Below are positions 1 through 8,361 of a DNA stretch of 34,355 nucleotides, piece after piece (the stretch's first letter is position 1; each line of letters begins with the position of its first letter). The position numbers and the translations under genes were made by a program. Below the pieces are notes generated by a model. It did not search any database. It was not told where the DNA came from and was given only the letters and a program-made list of their open reading frames with translations. The stretch comes from Eubacterium sp. (lineage in GTDB: Bacteria; Bacillota; Clostridia; Lachnospirales; Lachnospiraceae): assembly GCA_017514785.1 (NCBI GenBank), contig JAFWIO010000060.1, positions 1 to 34,355 of the forward strand, read 5' to 3'.

Positions 1-1063
1 CCTCAGCATACTCAAAGTCTCTTTGGTCGTGACTAGGAACGGCCATAACCGCACCAGTACCATAACTTGCAAGCACGAAGTCACCGATGAATAAAGGAAC
101 TTCTTTTCCGTTGACTGGGTTGATACATGATAGACCTTCTAGTTTACAACCAGACTTAGTCTTATTAAGTTCAGTTCTGTCCATATCGCTCTTCTTCATA
201 GTCTCGTCTATATATGCCTGAACTTCTTCTTTATTTTCAACTCTGTCCCTTAGGCCTTTGACGATGTCACCTTCAGGTGCAAGAACCATAAATGTGATAC
301 CGTAAATCGTCTCAATACATGTTGTAAAGATCGAGAACTTTCCGCCGCCCACAATCTCAAAATCTACTTCTACACCTTCAGATTTACCAATCCAGTTTCT
401 CTGAATCTCTTTAGTAGACTCTGGCCAATCAATTTCCTCGAGGCCTTCTAACAACTTCTCGGCAAATGCAGGCTGATCGATAACCCACTGCTTCATGTTC
501 TTACGAACAACAGGGAATCCACCACGCTCTGACTTACCATCTATAACCTCATCGTTTGAAAGAACTGTTCCTAGTTCTTCGCACCAGTTAACTGGCATAT
601 CGATGTACTTAGCATATCCTGCTTCATAAAGTTTTTTGAAAATCCATTGAGTCCACTTATAGAACTTCGGATCTGATGTGGCAACCATCTTTGACCAATC
701 ATAGTCAAATCCCAACTCTTTAAGCTGCTTTGAAAATACTTTTATATTCTCCTGTGTAAAACCATCTGGATGGTTACCTGTAGTAACAGCGTACTGCTCT
801 GCAGGAAGTCCAAATGAATCGTATCCCATTGGGTGAAGGACATTGTAGCCCTGCATTCTCTTCATTCTAGACATAATATCAGTAGCTGTGTATCCTTCTG
901 GATGTCCAGCGTGTAGACCTACTCCTGATGGATAAGGGAACATATCAAGCGCATAATATTTAGGCTTGCTAAAATCCCAGACATCAGTTTTAAATGTCTC
1001 GTTCTCTTCCCAATATTTCTGCCATTTTTTCTCGACTTCTTTGTGATTATATGTATCTGACAT
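1..1063 (-). CDS. leuS: Leucyl-tRNA synthetase, N-terminal part (3' end outside window)
   Basis: The enzyme charges tRNA-Leu with leucine in the cytoplasm and hydrolyses mischarged products. The 354 visible codons hold the class I catalytic start, with [17 protein letters not shown] around residues 42-58 (HIGH-type motif HAGH at 51-54). They also hold the start of the CP1 editing domain and its later [15 protein letters not shown] stretch near residues 335-349. The KMSKS loop and tRNA-binding domains lie beyond the window edge. The ATG has a good Shine-Dalgarno (GGAGG) and sits 13 bases after the stop of the 437-residue protein gene, so the two are probably co-transcribed. No T-box precedes it here. 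One oddity is that residues 247-252 read TTCIET where the editing pocket usually has TTRPDT. Identification is very secure. Confidence 0.97.
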   Translation of the reverse strand, partial: MSDTYNHKEVEKKWQKYWEENETFKTDVWDFSKPKYYALDMFPYPSGVGLHAGHPEGYTATDIMSRMKRMQGYNVLHPMGYDSFGLPAEQYAVTTGNHPDGFTQENIKVFSKQLKELGFDYDWSKMVATSDPKFYKWTQWIFKKLYEAGYAKYIDMPVNWCEELGTVLSNDEVIDGKSERGGFPVVRKNMKQWVIDQPAFAEKLLEGLEEIDWPESTKEIQRNWIGKSEGVEVDFEIVGGGKFSIFTTCIETIYGITFMVLAPEGDIVKGLRDRVENKEEVQAYIDETMKKSDMDRTELNKTKSGCKLEGLSCINPVNGKEVPLFIGDFVLASYGTGAVMAVPSHDQRDFEYAE

Positions 1064-1076
1064 ATTTGCCTCCTAG

Positions 1077-2390
1077 TTATTCTTCGATAACTGTTTCTGT
1101 CTCTACTTGTTTTTTCTTCTTTTTCTTTGTTTTCTTTTTATGTTTTTTCTTAACTACTTTTTTCTTCTTTTGTTTTTTCTTTTGTCCTGGGAACTTCATT
1201 TTCTTTTTAGGATTTTTATCCTCTTTCACTTTGACCTTTACAAAGGTCTGTGCAGCTCCCACATTTCCTGATTTATCTTTAGCTGTAACAACAACTGAAA
1301 TATCGCCCTCGTTCAAATCTTCTTTGTCGATAGTTTGAACGTTCATCACGCAATTTGGTTCATTACATGATGCAGCCTTTCTTACCATTTCTTTAATCTT
1401 GTCAATGTTAGATTGTTTAATAACATCTTTTTTGTCTAAGCTCTTCAGTTCAAATTTAAACTTCTGATTAGCAATCGTAACCTTTGGCGGTGTAGTATCT
1501 ACTACTTTAAATTTACATGTGCCAGTGAGGCCTCCTTTTTTGTAAGTAAACTTGATGTTCTTTGAACCAGTCTCTTTAGTGCTTATCTTTTTATGTTTAA
1601 GCTGCGCTGTAATCACATTTCCTTTAGCGTCTTTTGCGATTATATTATCGAGATAATTTACTTTATGTCCCTTCTCGATAGTCACAGTCTTTAATCCAAA
1701 TGTAATCTGATTATTCTTCTGCTTTTTATATGGATTGTTTTTGTTAGGGTCTGTTGGATCCCAACCGCATGCCTTAGCTAGAGTAGGCTTTATAACTGCC
1801 GTCTTAGTGATTTTATAATCTTGGTTAATAGCCACCTTAATCCTATATGCATTTGAACTAATCCATTTTGCATCATCACATGAAAAGTAAATAGATTGAT
1901 CTTTGTGTTTTTCTCCACCAAGCGAATTATAAGACGATTGCTTCATAGTGTTTGGATACTTATCCTTATAAGAAACGCTCTGTAAATAACCCTTCTTAGA
2001 ATAAATGGTATTATACTGATGCCAGTTTTTGCCATTTTTTATCCATGAATAAGTTTTTTTAAGATTATACATTCCCGGTTTAACTTTTTTACCTACAGAA
2101 CATTTTAGGCTCTTTTCATGCTTATATACTTTAATATCTGTAGTGTAAGACCAAACTTCTGCAAGACTAAAATTCTTATGAACAGAAACGATATACTTCT
2201 TAGTTTCTTTAGATACTTTAGTCTCTTCCTGCTTGGCCACACCACTAGTTTTGTCGGCTTCTTTATTCACTTTGCTATAGATAAACATCAAAACACCAAA
2301 AATAATTCCAGCGACCACCAAAATCTCTAGAATTGTGATTAAAACACTCTTTACTTTTGGATTTTTTATTGAATCTATAGGATTTCGCAT
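1077..2390 (-). CDS. Membrane-anchored Ig-like protein with polylysine C-terminal tail
   Basis: I do not recognise a specific family. The 437 residues start with a short basic segment and one hydrophobic helix (about 15-38), so this is probably a signal anchor with the rest outside the cell. A charged stalk follows, then a region with several aromatic residues (about 65-200), and then two bacterial Ig-like folds. The folds are at about 225-297 (ending KFKVVDTTPPKV) and about 300-390 (ending in a KDKSGNVGAAQTFVKVKV-type strand). Residues 395-427 are extraordinarily basic, with 23 of 33 being lysine, followed by an acidic ETETVIEE end. The tail could bind teichoic acid or other cell-wall polyanions; that is inference. 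The ATG at 2390 has no Shine-Dalgarno, and a TATAAT lies 8 bases upstream. The gene ends 13 bases before leuS. Confidence 0.75.
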   Translation of the reverse strand: MRNPIDSIKNPKVKSVLITILEILVVAGIIFGVLMFIYSKVNKEADKTSGVAKQEETKVSKETKKYIVSVHKNFSLAEVWSYTTDIKVYKHEKSLKCSVGKKVKPGMYNLKKTYSWIKNGKNWHQYNTIYSKKGYLQSVSYKDKYPNTMKQSSYNSLGGEKHKDQSIYFSCDDAKWISSNAYRIKVAINQDYKITKTAVIKPTLAKACGWDPTDPNKNNPYKKQKNNQITFGLKTVTIEKGHKVNYLDNIIAKDAKGNVITAQLKHKKISTKETGSKNIKFTYKKGGLTGTCKFKVVDTTPPKVTIANQKFKFELKSLDKKDVIKQSNIDKIKEMVRKAASCNEPNCVMNVQTIDKEDLNEGDISVVVTAKDKSGNVGAAQTFVKVKVKEDKNPKKKMKFPGQKKKQKKKKVVKKKHKKKTKKKKKKQVETETVIEE

Positions 2391-2398
2391 ACCGATAT

Positions 2399-2427
2399 AT
2401 TATACACTAAAACAGGCAATAATTAAA
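2399..2427 (-). promoter_or_regulatory. Promoter of the 437-residue protein gene, predicted leaderless
   Basis: On the minus strand TATAAT (2404-2399) follows a weak TTTAAT -35 (2427-2422) by 17 bases. Only 8 bases separate the -10 box from the ATG at 2390, so transcription should begin within about 2 bases of the start codon. No purine-rich ribosome site is present. Confidence 0.55.
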
Positions 2428-2440
2428 GAAAAGATATAAA

Positions 2441-2472
2441 TAGAACACACGAGATTTAACCCGTGTGTTCTA
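2441..2472 (-). terminator. Hairpin downstream of thiT
   Basis: An 11-bp perfect inverted repeat (TAGAACACACG / CGTGTGTTCTA) with a 10-base loop lies just after the thiT stop. The following T-run is interrupted (ATTTATATCTTTT on the minus strand), so it is a moderate terminator. Confidence 0.65.
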
Positions 2473-2483
2473 GTGAAAATTTA

Positions 2484-3179
2484 TTAATAAATCAACGTTT
2501 TTACATGCCTAAAAGCTCTTTGTACATATGGAATTGCGATGATTGCAATAGTGATGGCTGCTTCTGCTCCCAAGTACGCTCCGTTGTATGCAAGCGAATA
2601 TGTAACAGCACCCCAACCTTTCCAAGCATATGTTCCAAAGAATATCCATCCTGATATAAATGCAAAGAAATATCTTCCAAGTACACCGCATATGTATCCG
2701 ACCAACAAGCCTCCATATTTATGCTTTTTGTCGAAGTGGTATCCTATTCCAGATAAGCCTAGCGCACCAAATGCTAAAGGATAGTCAACTAACAACTGTG
2801 GCAAAGTCAAAACATATGGATCAATAATCATTTGTAGCAGACCATATGCTACACCTGTTAAAATACCCGCGCCAAAGCCATACCAATAACCAATCAAGCA
2901 TATGAATAACATACTCAACAATGTGATAGATCCACCAAACGGAAAAGTAAACAGTTTTATATTTGATGTAATAAACGCTAAAGCAACACAGATAGCTGAT
3001 ACTGTTAATTGTTTAGCTGATACTCTTTTTTCTCTTTTTCCGACAATGAAAGATGCCGCTATAGTTAAAGCCGCAACTATAATTACAATAACTGCAACAT
3101 ATCCCCAAGTAGTTGGAACATACATCTTTCCGCCATATCCATCATCTACAGCTTTTGCAAATATTTTCAAAAATTCCAT
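2484..3179 (-). CDS. thiT: ECF-type thiamine transporter S component ThiT
   Basis: This is the substrate-binding membrane subunit of an energy-coupling factor importer that takes up thiamine. It works with the shared EcfA/A'/T module, which is not in this window. The 231 residues are strongly hydrophobic, with about six or seven membrane spans. Family marks are SAICVALAFITSNIKLF (about 81-97, including the AICVA AxxxA pattern used to contact EcfT), PFGGSITLLSMLF, GYWYGFGAGILTGVAYGLLQ and LLVDYPLAFGALGLSG. An extra N-terminal segment with a helix at about 26-48 makes it longer than the roughly 180-190 residues of well-studied ThiT proteins. The TPP riboswitch directly upstream supports the thiamine assignment. 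The ATG sits 7 bases after the GGAGG that forms part of the riboswitch terminator stem. Confidence 0.93.
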   Translation of the reverse strand: MEFLKIFAKAVDDGYGGKMYVPTTWGYVAVIVIIVAALTIAASFIVGKREKRVSAKQLTVSAICVALAFITSNIKLFTFPFGGSITLLSMLFICLIGYWYGFGAGILTGVAYGLLQMIIDPYVLTLPQLLVDYPLAFGALGLSGIGYHFDKKHKYGGLLVGYICGVLGRYFFAFISGWIFFGTYAWKGWGAVTYSLAYNGAYLGAEAAITIAIIAIPYVQRAFRHVKTLIY

Positions 3180-3215
3180 AAAAAAACCTCCATCGAAACT
3201 AGTTCGCTAGAGGTT
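3180..3215 (-). terminator. Expression platform terminator of the TPP riboswitch
   Basis: On the minus strand AACCTC (3215-3210) pairs with GAGGTT (3190-3185), followed by an uninterrupted run of T up to the thiT ATG. The 3' arm contains the GGAGG Shine-Dalgarno of thiT. Folding would therefore both end transcription and hide the ribosome site. Confidence 0.75.
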
Positions 3216-3250
3216 ATATTATTTCATTACAAAAAGAAATAATTTAATTG

Positions 3251-3331
3251 CTTCCTTACGTAGGTATTAACCTAATCAAGTTATAAGGGACAAGACCTAA
3301 GTCTATCTCAGCACTGGGCACCCCTAGCGTC
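3251..3331 (-). promoter_or_regulatory. TPP riboswitch (THI element)
   Basis: The minus strand carries the TPP aptamer landmarks in order: GACGCTAGGGGTGCCC at the 5' end, GCTGAGATAGA, CCCTTATAACTTGATTAGG, then TAATACCTACGTAAGGAAG. It lies directly upstream of thiT and ends about 35 bases before the terminator hairpin. Binding of thiamine pyrophosphate is expected to switch the gene off. Confidence 0.95.
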
Positions 3332-3348
3332 ATATTTAATTCTTATAT

Positions 3349-3377
3349 ACTTTATCACTTTTAAGCATGCATTTCAA
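3349..3377 (-). promoter_or_regulatory. Possible promoter of the thiT riboswitch transcript
   Basis: TTGAAA (3377-3372) and TAAAGT (3354-3349) are 17 bases apart on the minus strand, placing a start about 11 bases before the aptamer. The -10 matches consensus at only four of six positions. A TATAAG at 3347-3342 is an alternative. Confidence 0.35.
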
Positions 3378-3380
3378 TAT

Positions 3381-4151
3381 CTATTTGCATGCATCTTTCA
3401 TTTCTCTTACGTATTTACCCACATATGGCACACTGCCTTTGCCGTACTTAGCAATTATTTTAACAATAGCACTTCCTACTATTGCTCCATCCGCGTACTT
3501 GCAAACATCAGCTGCTTGTTCTGGTTTTGAAATACCAAAACCTATAGCACAAGGAACATCTGTTGATTCTTTCACTAACTTAGTCATTTCATCTAAATCT
3601 GTAGTGATGTTTTGTCTAACACCTGTCACACCAAGTGATGAAACTACATACACATAACCTTGAGCTTTCTTAGATATTTCTCTAATTCGTTCGTGACTAG
3701 TAGGTGCAACTAGAGGAATGTAGTCTATTCCACATTCGTCGCAGTCGTTTGCAAATTCATCGCGTTCTTCAAACGGAATGTCAGGAACTATAACACCAGA
3801 CACTCCCACCTCGCTACATTTTTTCATAAAATTGTTTGAACCAATTTTAAAAACCACATTGGCATACGTCATAAAAACTATCGGCACTTTGATATCATCC
3901 TTTAGTGCTTCTAACATATCAAAAATCTTGTCTGTTCTAGTACCTGAAGCCAAAGCCCTAATATCTGCTTCTTGTATCACTTCACCCTCAGCTATAGGAT
4001 CAGAAAACGGAATTCCCAGTTCTATTATATCTGCTCCGTTTTCTTGGATTTCTAAAATTAACTTTTTTGTTGTCTCCAAATCCGGATCACCTGCTGTTAT
4101 AAACGGAATAAATGCTTTTCCATTTTTAAATGCATCACTTATTCTACTCAT
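3381..4151 (-). CDS. trpA: Tryptophan synthase alpha chain
   Basis: TrpA splits indole-3-glycerol phosphate into glyceraldehyde-3-phosphate and indole, and passes indole to TrpB through the complex tunnel. The 256-residue TIM barrel shows FITAGDP (17-23), the catalytic glutamate in ELGIPFSDP (E44), [10 protein letters not shown] and the phosphate-binding [10 protein letters not shown] and [11 protein letters not shown] stretches. The residue that aligns with E. coli Asp60 is Glu55 (IAEGEV). This is a conservative change in the active site that I believe also occurs in other clostridial TrpA. The gene overlaps the end of trpB by 8 bases, which suggests translational coupling. A GCATGCA/TGCATGC hairpin (3365-3392) spans the stop codon, but it lacks a clean T-run and is at best a weak terminator. 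Confidence 0.97.
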   Translation of the reverse strand: MSRISDAFKNGKAFIPFITAGDPDLETTKKLILEIQENGADIIELGIPFSDPIAEGEVIQEADIRALASGTRTDKIFDMLEALKDDIKVPIVFMTYANVVFKIGSNNFMKKCSEVGVSGVIVPDIPFEERDEFANDCDECGIDYIPLVAPTSHERIREISKKAQGYVYVVSSLGVTGVRQNITTDLDEMTKLVKESTDVPCAIGFGISKPEQAADVCKYADGAIVGSAIVKIIAKYGKGSVPYVGKYVREMKDACK

Positions 4152-5328
4152 CTATATTTACTCCTTTGTATTTAGCTATAGAAGCCACATCTTTATCGCC
4201 TCTGCCTGATAAGTTGATTACTACTATTTTATCCTTGTCCAAAGTAGGTACATACTTAAGCGCATATGCCAAAGCATGAGAGCTCTCCACAGCCGGAATT
4301 ATTCCTTCAACTCTTGATAAATACTCAAATGCTTCCACAGCTTCTTCATCCGTTACAGCAATATATTTCGCACGACCTGTGTCATTTAACATAGCATGTT
4401 CAGGCCCAATACCTGGATAATCAAGCCCTGCAGATATTGAATAAACTGGAGCTATCTGTCCATACTTATCCTGACAGAACAATGTTTTCATACCATGAAA
4501 TATCCCTTCAGAACCATTGGTGATAGTGGCTGCATTCTTTGGATTATTCACACCTAATCCTGCCGCTTCACAACCTATCAACTCCACACTTTCGTCTTCA
4601 ATAAAGTTATAGAATGCTCCAATAGCATTACTTCCACCACCCACGCATGCGATTACCGTATCAGGTAGTCGTCCTTCTTTTTCATGTAACTGTTCTTTGA
4701 TTTCCTTACTGATAACACTTTGGAAATCTCTAACCATAGTTGGAAAAGGATGAGGACCCATAACAGATCCAATCACATAAAGTGTATCGTCCATTCTGTT
4801 TGTCCATTCTCTCATAGCATCATTAATGGCATCTTTCAAAGTCTGTGTACCAGATTCTACCGAGTGAACCTTTGCGCCTAGCAATTCCATTCTAAATACG
4901 TTCAAAGCCTGGCGTTTACAGTCTTCTTTGCCCATAAACACTTCACACTCTAAACCTATAAGTGCAGCTGCTGTGGCTGTAGCAACACCATGTTGTCCAG
5001 CTCCTGTTTCTGCAATCACTCTAGTTTTACCCATCCTTTTAGCGAGCAAACATTGTCCTAGAGCATTATTCAATTTGTGAGATCCTGTATGGTTTAAATC
5101 TTCCCTTTTAAGATATACTTTCGCTCCACCTAAATCTTTTGTCATTTTTTCTGCATAGTACAATCTAGATGGTCTTCCAATATAATCATTAAACAAAGCT
5201 TTCAACTCTGCCTTGAAATCCGGATCATCTTTATAATGAAAATATGCCTCTTCTAATTCATTAATGGCACTCATCAATGTCTCTGGAACATATTGTCCAC
5301 CGTGAATCCCAAATCTACCTTTACTCAT
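4144..5328 (-). CDS. trpB: Tryptophan synthase beta chain
   Basis: This PLP enzyme joins indole with serine to give tryptophan, in an alpha2-beta2 complex with TrpA. At 394 residues it has the normal length of the TrpB1 class. The PLP lysine is K85 in [15 protein letters not shown]. The tail ends in [11 protein letters not shown], and the phosphate-binding glycine loop is GGGSNAIG. The monovalent-cation and indole-tunnel region is conserved. Shine-Dalgarno AGGAGG precedes the ATG. It lies 26 bases after trpF, and its end overlaps trpA. Confidence 0.98.
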   Translation of the reverse strand: MSKGRFGIHGGQYVPETLMSAINELEEAYFHYKDDPDFKAELKALFNDYIGRPSRLYYAEKMTKDLGGAKVYLKREDLNHTGSHKLNNALGQCLLAKRMGKTRVIAETGAGQHGVATATAAALIGLECEVFMGKEDCKRQALNVFRMELLGAKVHSVESGTQTLKDAINDAMREWTNRMDDTLYVIGSVMGPHPFPTMVRDFQSVISKEIKEQLHEKEGRLPDTVIACVGGGSNAIGAFYNFIEDESVELIGCEAAGLGVNNPKNAATITNGSEGIFHGMKTLFCQDKYGQIAPVYSISAGLDYPGIGPEHAMLNDTGRAKYIAVTDEEAVEAFEYLSRVEGIIPAVESSHALAYALKYVPTLDKDKIVVINLSGRGDKDVASIAKYKGVNIDE

Positions 5329-5354
5329 CTTTCCTCCTAAGCACTTAACTTTAG

Positions 5355-5975
5355 TTACTTTGTATTTTTTACAATATCAATAACTCGCCTAATCTTATCT
5401 CTATCTTTTACTCCATCTGTCTCCACGCCGCTACTTAAGTCTACGGCAAATGGATGATATGTGGCTATAGTCTTTTCTAGATTAGTTTCATTTAAGCCAC
5501 CAGCCAAAAAGTAGTCATCCATATCTGCAGGAATAAGTGTTTTATCAAATTCTTTTCCACTTCCTCCGGCCGTATTTTCAGCGTACGTATCAAGCAAAAG
5601 ATAATCTATATCTAACTCTCTAGCTTTTAAAATATCTTCACTACTTTTCACTTTAACAGCCTTTATAATTTTAGTTTCATCATCTAGTTTTTCTTTAAGT
5701 GAACTAATGTAGTTTTCATCTTCATTCCCGTGTAGTTGAATGATATCTATTACTTTGTCTTTGACTAACTCTACTACAAAATCAATATCCTTATCCACAA
5801 AAACACCGACTGACATTATATCATCATTTAATAGACTTTTTAATTCTTTTGCAGTAACTTTGTCCACTTTTCTCTTAGAATCAGCAAAGACAAATCCTAT
5901 AAAACTAGGCTTCAGTTCATTTACATATTCAATATCTTCTTTTCTTTTTAAACCACAAATCTTTATCTTTGTCAT
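5355..5975 (-). CDS. trpF: Phosphoribosylanthranilate isomerase
   Basis: TrpF converts phosphoribosylanthranilate to CdRP, the third step from chorismate to tryptophan. The 206-residue barrel carries KICGLK with the catalytic cysteine (C7), [21 protein letters not shown] and the catalytic aspartate in [16 protein letters not shown] (near residue 129). The C-terminal AGGLNETN and AVDLSSGVE phosphate-site motifs are also present. The ATG is only 2 bases after the trpC stop and has no strong ribosome site of its own, so its translation probably depends on ribosomes finishing trpC. Confidence 0.96.
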   Translation of the reverse strand: MTKIKICGLKRKEDIEYVNELKPSFIGFVFADSKRKVDKVTAKELKSLLNDDIMSVGVFVDKDIDFVVELVKDKVIDIIQLHGNEDENYISSLKEKLDDETKIIKAVKVKSSEDILKARELDIDYLLLDTYAENTAGGSGKEFDKTLIPADMDDYFLAGGLNETNLEKTIATYHPFAVDLSSGVETDGVKDRDKIRRVIDIVKNTK

Positions 5976-5977
5976 AG

Positions 5978-6751
5978 TTAACTATCTAATTCCATAATCA
6001 TCTCTTCTTTATTGTTTGACTTCATAAGTGTTTCTCCAATCAAAACTCCATTAACATTAGCACTCTTAAGTCTTCTAACATCATCTTTTGTCTTGATGCC
6101 ACTCTCTGCCACAAACAAAATATTCTTTGGAACTAACTTTCTTAATTTTTCACTGTTTTCAATATCCACAGTAAATGTTTTAAGATCTCTATTGTTCACA
6201 CCAATCATTCTTGCTCCAGCGTTAATAGCCATTTTTATTTCTTCTTCATCGTGCGCTTCCACTAAAGCTGAAATACCAAGTCCATCACAAATTGAAATGT
6301 ATTCTTTGATGGTGTCTTCGTCTAAGAGCGAACAAATAAGAAGCACACAATCAGCCCCATGAACTTTTGCATCATAAATCATATACTCGTCCACCACAAA
6401 GTCTTTTCTAATGAGAGGGATTTTCACATACTCACTAATTTCTTTCAAGTATAGTTTATCTCCCTTAAAATACTCAGGCTCTGTTAAAACAGATATACAA
6501 GATGCACCTGCTTTTTCATAATCCTTTGCTATCTCAACATATGGAAAATCCTGGGCTATCACGCCTTTAGATGGTGATGCTTTTTTAACTTCACATATAA
6601 AAGACATGCCTGTTTTTTTTACAGCCTCTTCAAACTCAAAACTACCTTTGGGAAGCGCTAGTGCTTCTTTTTTTATATCATCTAAACTCTTTATGCTTTT
6701 TTCTTTATTCACTCTTTTCCTAGTGGATTGAGCAATCTCTTGTAAAATCAT
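5978..6751 (-). CDS. trpC: Indole-3-glycerol phosphate synthase
   Basis: TrpC closes the indole ring by decarboxylation of CdRP. The 257 residues show FICEVKKASPSKG (about 51-63, catalytic lysines and glutamate), SVLTEPEYFKGD, PLIRKDFVVDEY, ALVEAHDEEE, IGVNNRDLKTF and FVAESGI. This is the complete set of IGPS active-site stretches. It is a stand-alone enzyme, not fused to TrpF as in enterobacteria. AAGGGG lies upstream of the ATG, 8 bases after trpD. Confidence 0.97.
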   Translation of the reverse strand: MILQEIAQSTRKRVNKEKSIKSLDDIKKEALALPKGSFEFEEAVKKTGMSFICEVKKASPSKGVIAQDFPYVEIAKDYEKAGASCISVLTEPEYFKGDKLYLKEISEYVKIPLIRKDFVVDEYMIYDAKVHGADCVLLICSLLDEDTIKEYISICDGLGISALVEAHDEEEIKMAINAGARMIGVNNRDLKTFTVDIENSEKLRKLVPKNILFVAESGIKTKDDVRRLKSANVNGVLIGETLMKSNNKEEMIMELDS

Positions 6752-6759
6752 AAAACCCC

Positions 6760-7770
6760 TTACGCATTAGTTGCTTTTACGTATTTGTCTAGTGCTTGAA
6801 TGGCATAGCCTTTGTTGATGGCGTTTCTAGCTATATCAATACTCTCTTCGTAAGTAACTTCATCTGTATAACAGTAAATGGCGGCTGCAGCGTTTAATAA
6901 TACAGCATTCAACTTTGGTCCAGTAATTTTTCCTTCCAGTATATCTCTCGTAATTTTTGCGTTCTCTTCTCCGTCACCACCTAGCAAATCTTCTTTTGAG
7001 CATAATTCAAAACCGTAATCTCTAGGATCTAATTCATATCTAACCACTTTTTTATCACGAATCTCACAAACTGTAGTTTTGGCACTAGCTGATATCTCGT
7101 CCATAGTATCCTGTCCAAAGACCACCATTCCTCGGTTAACACCTAACTGCATTAAAACATTTGCTATTGGATCTACTAACTTTTCATCATATACACCAAT
7201 AACATTTTTATTAGCACTAGCTGGATTCGTCAAAGGTCCTAGAATATTAAAAATAGTTCTGACTCCCAACTGTCCTCTAATAGGTCCAACATACTTCATA
7301 GCTGGGTGATATTTTTGAGCAAACAAAAAAGTAAATCCACTGTCTGCTAAAACCTCTTTTGCTTTGTCTGGCTCTATAGTAATATCTGCGCCCAGTGCCT
7401 CTAAAACATCAGCAGCTCCAGACTTGCTCGACACACCTCTGTTTCCGTGTTTGGCCACCTTACAACCTGCTCCGGCTGCCACAAACGCAGATGTGGTAGA
7501 AACATTAAAAGTACCTGCTCTATCTCCGCCAGTTCCAACTATCTCAAGCAAATCGATAGTGTGCTCTAACTTTCTACCATTGTCCCTCATACCCTGTGCA
7601 CTTCCAAGTATCTCGTCTATTGTCTCGCCTTTCATGCGTAATGCAATCAAGTATGCGCTCACCAATGCGTCACTAATCTCTCCACTCATTATTTCATTCA
7701 TGCATTGCTTTGCTTCATCGCTAGTTAAGTTTTCATTCTCTACTAATTTTTTAATTGCTTCATTAATCAT
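6760..7770 (-). CDS. trpD: Anthranilate phosphoribosyltransferase
   Basis: TrpD transfers the phosphoribosyl group of PRPP to anthranilate. At 336 residues it has the usual length. The PRPP/magnesium site is GTGGDRAGTFNVST (about 80-93), with KHGNRGVSSKSGAADVLEALG next. FLFAQKYHPAMKYVGPIRGQLG, and later DEISASAKTTVCE, form the rest of the anthranilate channel. A good ribosome site (AAGGAG) lies upstream. The gene starts 18 bases after trpG, which is a separate protein and not fused to TrpD. Confidence 0.97.
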   Translation of the reverse strand: MINEAIKKLVENENLTSDEAKQCMNEIMSGEISDALVSAYLIALRMKGETIDEILGSAQGMRDNGRKLEHTIDLLEIVGTGGDRAGTFNVSTTSAFVAAGAGCKVAKHGNRGVSSKSGAADVLEALGADITIEPDKAKEVLADSGFTFLFAQKYHPAMKYVGPIRGQLGVRTIFNILGPLTNPASANKNVIGVYDEKLVDPIANVLMQLGVNRGMVVFGQDTMDEISASAKTTVCEIRDKKVVRYELDPRDYGFELCSKEDLLGGDGEENAKITRDILEGKITGPKLNAVLLNAAAAIYCYTDEVTYEESIDIARNAINKGYAIQALDKYVKATNA

Positions 7771-7788
7771 GTTTAAAAACTCCTTATT

Positions 7789-8361
7789 TTATATTTTTAA
7801 AAAATTGTTTAATATTTTTTTGCCATCCGGTGTTAAAACAGATTCCGGATGAAATTGCAAACCATAGATTTTATAATCCTTGTGTTTTACTGCCATCACT
7901 TCGTTATCTAATTGATCTACGGCTAGTAATTCAAGTTCATCATTGTCAGTCTTCATGTCGGCTGATAATGAATGATATCTGGCTGCCTCAAAATTATTGT
8001 CTACCCCCTCAAATATCTCATCATCTTTTAAAATGTTAATATTACCCTTTTTTCCATGCATCATTTTTTTAGCATATGTAATATTTATCCCAAAATTCTC
8101 GCATATACATTGATGTCCTAAGCAAACTCCCAATATTGGATATTCACTTTTTAATTTATTTACCACCTCTTTGCATATTCCTGCATCTTTCGGTCTTCCT
8201 GATCCTGGAGAAAGGATTATATGTGTCGGATGTACTTCTCTTATTTGTTCAATACTAATTTTATCATTTCTCACTACTTTTATGCTTCCATCACTCAATT
8301 CTCCTATGTACTGAACGAGGTTGTATGAAAAACTATCATAATTGTCTATAAGTAATACCAT
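7789..8361 (-). CDS. trpG: Anthranilate synthase component II (glutamine amidotransferase)
   Basis: TrpG releases ammonia from glutamine and feeds it to TrpE. The 190-residue class I amidotransferase has LIDNYDSFSYNLVQY at the N-terminus, an oxyanion motif SPGSGRPKDAG and the nucleophile elbow GVCLGHQ (Cys near 80). The histidine-glutamate pair is in YGLQFHPESV. The start codon overlaps the trpE stop (TAATG), so the two subunits are probably made by coupled translation. The same protein family can serve PabA in folate synthesis; the operon context favours TrpG. Confidence 0.95.
   Translation of the reverse strand: MVLLIDNYDSFSYNLVQYIGELSDGSIKVVRNDKISIEQIREVHPTHIILSPGSGRPKDAGICKEVVNKLKSEYPILGVCLGHQCICENFGINITYAKKMMHGKKGNINILKDDEIFEGVDNNFEAARYHSLSADMKTDNDELELLAVDQLDNEVMAVKHKDYKIYGLQFHPESVLTPDGKKILNNFLKI

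Noticed and set aside
994-1338. A plus-strand open frame rich in Phe and Cys opposite the polylysine tail.
   Set aside because: It is the mirror of AAA/AAG codons in the minus-strand gene, with no ribosome site and non-protein-like composition.
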